Shown: in pieces, positions 57,598 through 64,000 of the stretch
How positions within the stretch are numbered: the stretch's first letter is position 1
How the letters are laid out: every line of letters starts with the position of its first letter
Origin: Exiguobacterium aestuarii
Lineage (GTDB): Bacteria > Bacillota > Bacilli > Exiguobacteriales > Exiguobacteriaceae
Length of the DNA: 64,000 nucleotides
Direction: 5' to 3'
Assembly (NCBI RefSeq): GCF_020171655.1
Contig: NZ_JAIVAC010000001.1
Coordinates: 1,426,001 to 1,490,000, forward strand
Notes under the pieces: model-generated
Databases searched by the model: none
The model's input: the letters and a program-made list of their open reading frames with translations, nothing else
What the model was told of the DNA's origin: nothing
Translations under genes and position numbers: made by a program

Positions 57598-57602
57598 GAT
57601 TG

Positions 57603-57929
57603 TTATGAAATGACCTCTTCTCCAGACTGGTCGATATGGCACTCGCCCCAGGCGCACATGGCGTCTAAAATCGGTTTAAGTGACCATCCATACTCTGAGA
57701 GTGAGTAGATGACTTTCGGTGGAACTTGTTCGTACACCGTACGCACGACGACCCCGTCCGCTTCTAGTTCACGCAATTGTTGGGTGAGCATCTTCTGGGT
57801 GATGTTCGGCATGAGTTTACGCAACTCACTCGTCCGACGCTCTCCTTTGATCAAGTGACACATGATGACGACTTTCCATTTACCGCCGATGACGTCAAGC
57901 GTCGCTTCGACCGGAATATTATATGGCAT
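57603..57929 (-). CDS. HxlR-family transcriptional regulator
   Basis: A 108-residue winged-helix regulator: LDVIGGKWKVVIMCHLIKGERRTSELRKLMPNITQKMLTQQLRELEADG and the wing VYEQVPPKVIYSLSEYGWSLKPIL. HxlR proteins sense electrophiles, thiol stress or small effectors. One cysteine (CHL) precedes the recognition region, with another near the C-terminus (MCAWGECH). Encoded between the cupin/AKR pair and a divergent MFS gene, so both are candidate targets. GGAGG lies seven bases before the ATG. Confidence 0.92.
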   Translation of the reverse strand: MPYNIPVEATLDVIGGKWKVVIMCHLIKGERRTSELRKLMPNITQKMLTQQLRELEADGVVVRTVYEQVPPKVIYSLSEYGWSLKPILDAMCAWGECHIDQSGEEVIS

Positions 57930-57951
57930 ATCATTTCCTCCATTTCTCACA

Positions 57952-57993
57952 TAGGCACTTTTTGGTGCCTACCGCACTTTAAAGTACGTACTT
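57952..57993. promoter_or_regulatory. Candidate HxlR operators in the hxlR/MFS intergenic region
   Basis: Two palindromic elements: TAGGCAC-TTTTTG-GTGCCTA (57952-57971) and AAGTACGTACTT (57982-57993), the second overlapping ACTTTAAAGT (57976-57985). They lie just upstream of the hxlR start, where autoregulation would be expected. Confidence 0.5.
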
Positions 57994-58121
57994 CTCAAAC
58001 GGTTTTCATGCCCTTATGATAGCAACTATAGCAAATCAATACAAGTTCATTTCGCTCGTAGCACCCTCTTGAGACGGTAAGGTACTTTTTCGACCGTACT
58101 GAACAAATAGAGGAAAGCGAG

Positions 58122-58223
58122 ATGTCTTTGCTATCGGGAGACGAAGGGCCCTCGTCTTCCACACCATTTTTTCATCAACTAGGAGGAACTACTCATGAAT
58201 CAACCTATTTCACAACCTGTTGA
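58122..58223 (+). CDS. Possible 33-residue leader peptide before the MFS gene
   Basis: An ATG with AGAGG eight bases upstream opens a 33-codon frame (MSLLSGDEGPSSSTPFFHQ...) that ends 29 bases inside the MFS gene in another frame. It reads through the hairpin at 58136-58160. No homology is recognised; the case for it rests only on position, ribosome site and the hairpin. Confidence 0.3.
   Translation: MSLLSGDEGPSSSTPFFHQLGGTTHESTYFTTC
58136..58172 (+). promoter_or_regulatory. Leader hairpin upstream of the MFS gene
   Basis: GGGAGACGA pairs with TCGTCTTCC (one G-U) around AGGGCCC; six T follow after a six-base gap. It resembles a weak attenuator and lies 35 bases before the MFS start codon. 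Confidence 0.45.
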
Positions 58224-59397
58224 AGAACAGGCACCTAAAAATGGAGGATTGGCGTTACTCGCCCTTGCCATTAGCGCTTTCGGCATCGGGACGACCGAGT
58301 TCGTCCCTGTCGGATTGCTCGCATCCATCGCAAGTGACTTAAACATCGGGATCACACTCGCGGGTCTCATTATTTCGGGATATGCCATTGGCGTCGCCGT
58401 CGGTGCACCGATTTTAACGGCACTAACGAACCGGATGAACCGCAAGACGTTACTCATGGCACTGATGGTCGTCTTTATCGGCGGAAACTTGGTCTCTGCC
58501 ATGTCGACCAGCTTTGAACTCTTGATCGTCGCCCGATTTATCACCGCGTTCTCGCATGGTGTCTTCTTCTCAATCGGAGCAACCATCGCCGTACAACTCG
58601 TACCACCGCATAAAAAAGCGAGTGCCATTGCACTCATGTTCACAGGTTTAACTGTCGCGACCGTCACAGGTGTCCCACTTGGTACGTTCATCGGTCAAGC
58701 GTTCGGATGGCGTGCCACATTCTTTGCCGTCGCAGCACTCGGTGTCGTTTCAATCATCGCCAGCTTCTTCTTGATTCCGAAAGATTTGAAACAGTCACCA
58801 CCGGCGAAGTTCTCTGATATGAAGAAACTGCTCACGAACGGTCGTCTCATGCTCGGATTCTTGATCACAGCACTCGGTTACGGCGGAACGTTCGTTGCGT
58901 TTACGTACTTGACACCCATCATGCAAGACGTGACAAAAATTAGCCCGAGCTTAATCAGCGTCGTCTTACTCGTTTACGGAATCGCAGTCGCCATCGGGAA
59001 CGCGGTCGGCGGAAAACTCGCCAACGAAAACCCGGCGAAAGCATTGTTCTATATGTTCATCGTTCACGCAGCGGTCATGATCATCATGTCGTTCATGATT
59101 CCTTTCAAAGTGGCTGGTCTCATTGCCATCGTCTTGATGGGACTTCTCGCCTTCATGAACGTGCCTGGACTCCAACTGTATATCGTACAATTGGCTGAAA
59201 AATATGTACCAGCTGCTGTCGATGTCGCATCCGCACTCAACATCGCCGCCTTCAACATCGGAATCGCCCTCGGTGCGACAATCGGCGGACTCGTCGCCGA
59301 TTCAATCGGACTCGTCCACACGCCTTGGGTCGGTGGCATCATGGTCATCATTGCCGTCATCTTGACAGCCATCTCTCGTCGTTTGGAAGCAAACTAA
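58195..59397 (+). CDS. MFS efflux transporter (AraJ/YdhL type)
   Basis: A 400-residue, 12-helix major facilitator. ISAFGIGTTEFVPVGLLASIASDLNI is the typical start of the AraJ/SotB/YdhL purine or sugar/drug efflux subgroup; TNRMNRKTLLMALM is the loop 2-3 motif A equivalent and GVPLGTFIGQAFGWRATFFAVA is motif C. It exports a small molecule. AGGAGG lies before the ATG. The LLM oxidoreductase follows by ten bases, so the two form an operon divergent from hxlR. Confidence 0.9.
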   Translation: MNQPISQPVEEQAPKNGGLALLALAISAFGIGTTEFVPVGLLASIASDLNIGITLAGLIISGYAIGVAVGAPILTALTNRMNRKTLLMALMVVFIGGNLVSAMSTSFELLIVARFITAFSHGVFFSIGATIAVQLVPPHKKASAIALMFTGLTVATVTGVPLGTFIGQAFGWRATFFAVAALGVVSIIASFFLIPKDLKQSPPAKFSDMKKLLTNGRLMLGFLITALGYGGTFVAFTYLTPIMQDVTKISPSLISVVLLVYGIAVAIGNAVGGKLANENPAKALFYMFIVHAAVMIIMSFMIPFKVAGLIAIVLMGLLAFMNVPGLQLYIVQLAEKYVPAAVDVASALNIAAFNIGIALGATIGGLVADSIGLVHTPWVGGIMVIIAVILTAISRRLEAN

Positions 59398-59407
59398 GGA
59401 GGAACCT

Positions 59408-60355
59408 ATGTTCAACAACCATAAAAGCTACAACCGGATGTATCGGGAGGGCGAGCTTACGCTCGGCCTCCACATCCCTTTAGAAAATTTTAAAATGCGT
59501 ACTCCGACACTCGAACGTCAAGTCGAACTCGCCCAAAAGGCCGATGATTATGGCTTCACGGCGCTCTGGTTACGGGATGTTTTACTCAAAGACCCGAACT
59601 TCTTGGACCCTGCCGTCGGACAGATTTATGACATGTTGATCTACGGGACCCATTTACTCGGTCAAACAAAAAACATCGCGCTCGGTACATCCGCGCTCGT
59701 CTTACCACTCCGTCATCCCCTTCGTTCAGCGAAGGAAGTCGCGACGATTGAGGCGTTATTCCCAGAACGATTGATTCTCGGAATCTCGTCAGGCGACCGT
59801 CGTGCCGACTTCAAAGGACTCGGAGTCGATCACCCGACACGCGGCGACCAGTTCAAAGAATCGCTTCGTGTCATGGAGCAAGCACTCTATTACAACTACC
59901 CAACGATTGACTCACCTTATGGGGAAGTCGAACAGGCAACGCTCGTACCACGTCCGAAGAAACGGATCCCGACGATGATCACTGGATTCGCACAACAAGA
60001 TATGGACTGGCTCGGGGCGAACGGGGACGGATGGATGTACTACCCACAGGCACCTTTCGCGCAGCAGCAAGTGCTCGACGCTTGGCGTGAAAGCGGTGAG
60101 GCACACGGTCGTGCTTTCCGTCCCTTCTCGATGCCGATGCATCTTGACTTGACGCATGACCCAGATGAGCCACCGACGCCAATTCGCCTCGGTTTCCGCC
60201 TCGGTCGCAACCACTTAATCAAATTGCTCGAAGCGTATCGTGCCATCGGTGTGAATCACCTCTTCTTCGCCCTCTTCGACGGGGAACGTCCGGCTGAAGA
60301 AGTCATCGATGAATTAGGAGAATATGTACTTCCTCATTTCCCACCCCTTGATTGA
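59408..60355 (+). CDS. LLM-class flavin-dependent oxidoreductase
   Basis: A 315-residue luciferase-like (beta/alpha)8 enzyme using FMN or F420-type flavin. RQVELAQKADDYGFTALWLRDVLLKDPNF, ALGTSALVLPLRHPLRSAKEVATIEAL and LILGISSGDRRADFKGLGVDHPTRGDQFKES are typical. The substrate is unknown; cotranscription with an exporter and the nearby HxlR regulator suggests detoxification. AAGGAGG precedes the ATG. Confidence 0.9.
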   Translation: MFNNHKSYNRMYREGELTLGLHIPLENFKMRTPTLERQVELAQKADDYGFTALWLRDVLLKDPNFLDPAVGQIYDMLIYGTHLLGQTKNIALGTSALVLPLRHPLRSAKEVATIEALFPERLILGISSGDRRADFKGLGVDHPTRGDQFKESLRVMEQALYYNYPTIDSPYGEVEQATLVPRPKKRIPTMITGFAQQDMDWLGANGDGWMYYPQAPFAQQQVLDAWRESGEAHGRAFRPFSMPMHLDLTHDPDEPPTPIRLGFRLGRNHLIKLLEAYRAIGVNHLFFALFDGERPAEEVIDELGEYVLPHFPPLD

Positions 60356-60361
60356 GGTTTG

Positions 60362-60390
60362 CCCTTCATTTTCGAAATGAAGGGTTTTTT
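60362..60390 (+). terminator. Terminator of the MFS-LLM operon
   Basis: CCCTTCATTT / AAATGAAGGG perfect 10-bp stem, TCG loop, six T. Confidence 0.92.
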
Positions 60391-60439
60391 GTGAATCGGA
60401 CGGGTAAATAAAAAGGAATCTATGAAAAGGAGTCCTCTC

Positions 60440-61549
60440 ATGCCCTCTCATCATGAAAAGGTAGAAAAGATTGAACTGTTTTTTGACTTGGTATTTGTAT
60501 TTACGTTCATCCAACTCACATTGAAACTCGAACATCATTTGAGTGTTCATGCGTTTTTAGAAGTTCTCGTCCTCATGTCCCTCATTTGGTACATCTTTGA
60601 AGGGTATATTTGGTTGACGAACACGACCAAACTGACAAGAAGGAATCATCAAATCTTCATGACGCTCGGGATGATTGGCTTTATGCTCATTTCCGTCGCC
60701 ATCCCAAAAGCATATGATCAAGATGGCTTCATTTTCGGGCTTGGCTTTTTAGTGATTGTCGCCGTGCATTCGACGCTATTCTTGTTGCACAGTAATGAGG
60801 ATACGAAAAAAGCGATGCTTGCCATCGTACCGTACAATGTCTCCTTTAGCATCATCATCCTCGTCGCTTCGCTGTTTGAGGGGGACGTACGCCTGATTGT
60901 ATGGGGGATTGTCGCGATCGTTGCGGTATTAGGTCCTCTTGTACAGAAAAACAGAGGGCAGTTCGAAGTGTCGTCCTGGCACTTCCTTGAGCGTCATTAC
61001 TTGATTCTCGTCATCGCCCTTGGCGAAACGATTGCATCGACCGGTCGAGCTGCGATTGATGAGGATTTAACGTCGGATGTCGTTCTGACAATGATTCTTG
61101 CCCTTATGCTGACCGTTCTGCTTTGGTACTCCTACGTGAAGGACGATGAAGCAAGAGAAAATCGTTTTAAAGACATGCATACGGATAAACGAGATCAGAC
61201 AGCCAAGGCCGGATTCTATTGGTCGCATCTTTCAATGTTCCTCGGCATCATCTTACTCGCCGTCGTCAAGATCACCATCGTGCACGATCCGATGCAGACA
61301 CTCGATTTGGCACATCGGATCACGTTGTATGTCGCCATCGTCTTGTTTGGATATGGTGTCATTTACTTCAATCGCCTGTTCTTCAAAGTGTCGTGGAAGC
61401 GACTCGCGGTTCTTGCGGTCCTACTCGTCATCCCACTCATCGCACCCTATTTACCGGCAATCATACTTTTACTCGTGATCGCCTTGATTTATTTCATCGC
61501 AATGATTGCTCCACTTCCGTTCTTGAAAACAAAACAGAAAGAAACGTAA
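60440..61549 (+). CDS. ltrA: Low-temperature-requirement A (LtrA) family membrane protein
   Basis: A 369-residue protein with about ten membrane helices. The hallmark VEKIELFFDLVFVFTFIQL opens the protein, and HFLERHYLILVIALGETIAS occurs in the middle. LtrA was named from a Listeria mutant needing higher growth temperature; the biochemical role is unknown. AAAGGAG lies seven bases before the ATG at 60440. Confidence 0.92.
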   Translation: MPSHHEKVEKIELFFDLVFVFTFIQLTLKLEHHLSVHAFLEVLVLMSLIWYIFEGYIWLTNTTKLTRRNHQIFMTLGMIGFMLISVAIPKAYDQDGFIFGLGFLVIVAVHSTLFLLHSNEDTKKAMLAIVPYNVSFSIIILVASLFEGDVRLIVWGIVAIVAVLGPLVQKNRGQFEVSSWHFLERHYLILVIALGETIASTGRAAIDEDLTSDVVLTMILALMLTVLLWYSYVKDDEARENRFKDMHTDKRDQTAKAGFYWSHLSMFLGIILLAVVKITIVHDPMQTLDLAHRITLYVAIVLFGYGVIYFNRLFFKVSWKRLAVLAVLLVIPLIAPYLPAIILLLVIALIYFIAMIAPLPFLKTKQKET

Positions 61550-61586
61550 AACAAGCCAGAACCGGGATTCGGTTCTGGCTTGTTCG
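61550..61586. terminator. Bidirectional terminator between ltrA and the CBS gene
   Basis: Perfect 15-bp stem AACAAGCCAGAACCG / CGGTTCTGGCTTGTT; the minus strand continues with TTTTAC. Confidence 0.9.
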
Positions 61587-62015
61587 TCATCGGACTTCAT
61601 TCTCCAGTTGTTTCAACTTTGATGAATAATACTCGATGATGTCACGGCGTCGGATGATGCCGATGAAGTATTTGCCGTCATCGACGACCGGCACGAAGTT
61701 TTGATCCGTGATCGCATCGACGAGTTCTTCGATTTGGGCCGTAATGGATACCGGCTTATAGCGAACGCGTTGCTTGATGTCTTTTAGACGTGTCCGGAGC
61801 ACTTTTTCATAGTCTTCTTCCCCGCGAAGCTGTTCTGCGAGTGCCCAGAGTAAATCCCCCTCTGTCATCGTCCCGGCGTAAAATCCGTTTTCCGAAACGA
61901 GTGGGACAGACGTGAATCGATGATGCTTCATCTTTTCAAGTGCTTGTCGTACCGTTGATTCGGGGTCCAAATATTTGACGTCTTCTTTCGGATATAAAAA
62001 GAAAGCGATGTTCAT
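61587..62015 (-). CDS. CBS-domain pair protein
   Basis: A 142-residue protein made of two CBS motifs: ESTVRQALEKMKHHRFTSVPLVSENGFYAGTMTEGDLLW and AQIEELVDAITDQNFVPVVDDGKYFIGIIRRRDIIEYY. Such pairs bind adenine nucleotides and act as energy or nucleotide sensors, sometimes for cyclic di-AMP. The partner is unknown. TTGAGGAG precedes the ATG. A candidate sigma-B like promoter and a terminator lie upstream. Confidence 0.9.
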   Translation of the reverse strand: MNIAFFLYPKEDVKYLDPESTVRQALEKMKHHRFTSVPLVSENGFYAGTMTEGDLLWALAEQLRGEEDYEKVLRTRLKDIKQRVRYKPVSITAQIEELVDAITDQNFVPVVDDGKYFIGIIRRRDIIEYYSSKLKQLENEVR

Positions 62016-62129
62016 TTAAATCTCTCCTCAATCTGTTAATCCACCCCGTTATTGTACCATGAATGGTAGGACAGGTTGAACTAAATCCATGTGCCTAGCT
62101 TTATTCATCCCCCTTTCTCCAAAACGACA

Positions 62130-62164
62130 CAAAAAAACATCGTGACTCTTGTCACAGCGATGTT
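62130..62164 (-). terminator. Terminator-like hairpin upstream of the CBS gene
   Basis: Minus strand: AACATC/GATGTT and GTGAC/GTCAC pairings with a three-base bulge and AAGA loop, then seven T. It is not adjacent to the stop of any coding gene: the hydrolase upstream already has its own terminator. Confidence 0.75.
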
Positions 62165-62205
62165 TCGGTGATTCAAAAGAATTGGAAGGGAACTCCAATT
62201 GATTT
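62130..62205 (-). ncRNA. Candidate small RNA (about 75 nt)
   Basis: Between a sigma-B like promoter (62206-62231) and an intrinsic terminator (62130-62164) lies a short non-coding stretch with a second hairpin, AATTGGA / TCCAATT. No ORF with a ribosome site fits. It could instead be a leader of the CBS gene whose transcription is attenuated. Confidence 0.35.
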
Positions 62206-62231
62206 ATACCCGTTTTAGTTGGTTCTTATCC
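62206..62231 (-). promoter_or_regulatory. Sigma-B like promoter
   Basis: Minus strand GGATAA (62226-62231), 14-base spacer, GGGTAT (62206-62211). The -10 is perfect and the -35 is one base from GGTTAA/two from GTTTAA of the general-stress sigma factor consensus. Confidence 0.45.
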
Positions 62232-62242
62232 ATCTACACAAA

Positions 62243-62266
62243 CAAAAAGACCCCCATCAGGAGGTC
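62243..62266 (-). terminator. Terminator of the alpha/beta hydrolase gene
   Basis: Minus-strand GACCTCC / GGGGGTC with one mismatch, TGAT loop, then TTTTTG; six bases after the stop. Confidence 0.8.
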
Positions 62267-62271
62267 ATAAA

Positions 62272-63072
62272 TTATTTTACAAACTGTAAAAGTGTGTCGT
62301 TAAATTTCTCACGCTCATCGAGAACTGTCCCATGCCCACTCTCTTCAAATCGTTCAATGCGGGCGTTCGGAATGCCTTGTTCCATCTGTTCTGCGAACTC
62401 GAATGGGCAGATTTTATCGTGCACTCCGTGAATGATTAACGTCTCCACGTCAACCTTTGGAAGAGCGTCACGAAGGTCTTCGTCTCGGAGCGCTTTTGCA
62501 GAGGCAATCGTTCCGTGACTCGAAGCCACGAGCGCAAGATGATGGAACCAATTCTGCATCGGTTTCGAATGTTCTTTTTCAAAGAAGATTTCCCCGAATC
62601 CTTCGAGCATCTTCGGCCGGTCGGCTCGCGTATCTTCGATCAACGCATCGACCTCGTCCGTCGTCATCCCGTATGGATAGTCTGGACGTTGTGTGAAAAT
62701 TGGTGCCGCTGCTCCCGCTAACACTAACTTTTTCAGACCGTCTTCTTTATAGTCTGCTGCATATCGCACTGCAATTGCCCCACCCATCGAGAATCCAACG
62801 AGTGTAAAGTCTTTCAGGCCTAGACCGTAAACGACCATATGCACGTCGGATGCCATTGTCTCATAATCATAGCCTGTCGCCGGGGCATCAGACTTACCAT
62901 ATCCCCTATAGTCAATCCCGACATAACGATAGCCTGCTTCGACAAGCGCATTCTTCTGATACTCAAACATGTTGTTGTTCGCCGGCCAACCATGTAAAAA
63001 TACAATCGGTTCCCCAGAACCGACATCTTCTACATATAAATTTGTTCCGTCATGTGCTGTAATGTATCCCAT
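62272..63072 (-). CDS. Alpha/beta hydrolase (haloperoxidase-like)
   Basis: A 266-residue hydrolase. PIVFLHGWPANN is the oxyanion loop, VGFSMGGAIAVRYA carries the nucleophile Ser, HGVHDKICPFE the Asp, and EESGHGTVLDE the His. The GFSMGG elbow and the tyrosine/arginine segment VGIDYRGYGKSDAP resemble non-haem chloroperoxidase/esterase-type enzymes. The physiological substrate is unknown. ATG 63072 is seven bases from GGAGG; 63075 is also possible. Confidence 0.9.
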   Translation of the reverse strand: MGYITAHDGTNLYVEDVGSGEPIVFLHGWPANNNMFEYQKNALVEAGYRYVGIDYRGYGKSDAPATGYDYETMASDVHMVVYGLGLKDFTLVGFSMGGAIAVRYAADYKEDGLKKLVLAGAAAPIFTQRPDYPYGMTTDEVDALIEDTRADRPKMLEGFGEIFFEKEHSKPMQNWFHHLALVASSHGTIASAKALRDEDLRDALPKVDVETLIIHGVHDKICPFEFAEQMEQGIPNARIERFEESGHGTVLDEREKFNDTLLQFVK

Positions 63073-63150
63073 CATTCACCCTCCGTAGTCATTGTTAAGC
63101 GTAAACACTCACAACCTACTTGTTCCCGTTTCCGATTCCTGAAAACCTTC

Positions 63151-64000
63151 TCATGTGTCACGCCAGAGCGATTCTCCTTTTAAGTAACCCTCAATGGCTT
63201 TTGCACCTTCTCGTAACACCGCTTCCCGCCAAGACGAGTCGTCTGGATAAAACATCGCCATAAACTCGTTTTGAATCCCGTTACGCGCTTCGGGATCTTT
63301 CGTCCCTTCGAAGTACAGGCGATTCTCTAAAATGATCGTCAAAAACTCGCGAATAGAGGCTTTCGTCGACGTTCCGAACGTCCCGAACTCAAAGAGAGCA
63401 GAGACGAGTCCTTTGTCTGGATACTCCGTGTCTCGTACATAGTAGAAGTGGTTCGTCGAGTCCCCGAGTACTTCATCTGGGTCATACACTTTCACGTTGT
63501 CGAGACCGTATGCCTGTTTCAACTCGTCTTCGGTGCGACCGTCTCGCTTACTGATGACCATCGTCACTTCGTTTGTCGGGCCGAGTGCGGTATGCCAATC
63601 GAGATGAACCACTTTCTCGTAGCGCTCCAGTAGATCATGTTGAATGCCTTTCAAGAAGATGGCTGACGGTTCGTCTTCTTCTCCGCCATAGTACACACCT
63701 TTCGGGAATTGGTACTGTCCCATCCCTTTCGCTCCACTCATCGCTTTGAAGCCATCGAGCTTAATGCCAGAGCCGAGGAACGAATAAATCTGTTCACGGG
63801 CCTCATGGTAGTCGTCAATCACTCCGTCCGGTACGAAGAGATGGCGCATCAGCTCATATTCACGGTTCACGTTATACGGCACAGATTCACGGTCGATCAC
63901 ATAGTTCCGATTTAAATCAACATTATGCTCGTTGACCCGGCGGAAGTGTTTCATTCCCCACGGATTGACGGCATGGATGAGACAAAGGCCTGTCGTTTCA
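63151..64000 (-). CDS. M14-like metallopeptidase, DUF2817 (5' end outside window)
   Basis: The frame stays open to the right edge; before the internal Met (63954) it continues as LCLIHAVNPWG, so that Met is not the start. HFRRVNEHNVDLNRNYV is the carboxypeptidase-type R-x-N-x-x-N-x-D-L-N-R-N substrate-binding block, and HLDWHTALGP may hold a zinc ligand. The visible 282 codons correspond to the C-terminal three quarters of DUF2817 proteins, which are predicted zinc peptidases of unknown substrate. The N-terminal zinc HxxE motif would lie off the window. Confidence 0.85.
   Translation of the reverse strand, partial: ETTGLCLIHAVNPWGMKHFRRVNEHNVDLNRNYVIDRESVPYNVNREYELMRHLFVPDGVIDDYHEAREQIYSFLGSGIKLDGFKAMSGAKGMGQYQFPKGVYYGGEEDEPSAIFLKGIQHDLLERYEKVVHLDWHTALGPTNEVTMVISKRDGRTEDELKQAYGLDNVKVYDPDEVLGDSTNHFYYVRDTEYPDKGLVSALFEFGTFGTSTKASIREFLTIILENRLYFEGTKDPEARNGIQNEFMAMFYPDDSSWREAVLREGAKAIEGYLKGESLWRDT

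Noticed and set aside
62219-62431. Plus-strand 70-residue frame over the hydrolase 3' end
   Set aside because: It overlaps a terminator and the hydrolase coding region and lacks a ribosome site.

Overview
The window looks like chromosomal DNA of a motile, naturally transformable member of the Bacillales with a GC content near 50%. Exiguobacterium is my best guess; this is an inference from gene content, codon style and gene order, not from a marker gene. Supporting points are AGGAGG-type ribosome sites, Bacillus-type competence genes (comK, comFA, comFC), degS-degU, the csrA-fliW-hag flagellar set, sigma-D type promoters (TAAA-N14/15-nCCGATAT), CcpA cre-like sites and many intrinsic terminators. 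I see no rRNA, tRNA, insertion sequence, prophage or CRISPR array.

Layout. 0-0.66 kb: comK. 0.7-5.1 kb: a compact six-gene unit (FliK/YlqG-like protein, stand-alone FlhB C-domain, FliS-like chaperone, short second flagellin, YaaR, DUF2225). 5.2-7.8 kb: small stress, lipoprotein and membrane genes. 7.86-13.98 kb: late flagellar filament locus (fliT-like, fliS, fliD, flaG, a small unknown gene, a stand-alone LAGLIDADG endonuclease, hag), ending in a regulatory intergenic region with five perfect octamer repeats. 14-16.7 kb: a secreted SH3b-repeat glucosaminidase. 16.9-25.3 kb: a chemoreceptor without sensor domain, acetyltransferase, efflux, two divergent YitT proteins and a diguanylate cyclase. 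25.3-32.1 kb: csrA, fliW, DUF6470, flgL, flgK, flgN, flgM, yvyF-like, comFC, comFA. 32.2-33.7 kb: two related membrane-anchored proteins. 33.7-37.8 kb: trehalose operon with its repressor, operators and cre. 37.9-43.6 kb: degV, degU, degS, yigZ-type, LCP and tagO genes. 43.7-64 kb: Rok-like protein, beta-phosphoglucomutase, Gls24 protein, acyltransferase, mhqOD, ABC exporter, XRE regulator, IIA-Glc, PepF, DUF389, an HxlR-regulated aldo-keto/cupin/MFS/LLM group, LtrA, CBS protein, hydrolase and a partial M14-like peptidase.

How the parts fit. Sigma-D sites in front of hag, flaG-fliD-fliS, the small gene at 10.7 kb, yvyF-flgM and (new to me) degS tie the flagellar genes together. CsrA and FliW are encoded here, and the hag leader carries six GGA triplets just before the start codon, so the FliW-CsrA-Hag feedback of Bacillus subtilis probably operates. 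The block tagO-LCP-yigZ-degS-degU-degV...comFA-comFC-yvyF-flgM-flgN-flgK-flgL-DUF6470-fliW-csrA follows the Bacillus order, but a trehalose operon and the paired unknown genes sit between degV and comFA. The trehalose permease lacks an EIIA domain; the free IIA-Glc at 52.5 kb could serve it.

The most unusual items are the accessory flagellin/export module at 0.7-5.1 kb, the homing-endonuclease gene beside hag, the octamer repeat upstream of the hag promoter, a Rok-like protein in a genome that carries comK, a multi-operator promoter at pgmB, a candidate leader ORF with hairpin before an MFS gene, and a candidate sigma-B dependent small RNA at 62.13-62.21 kb.
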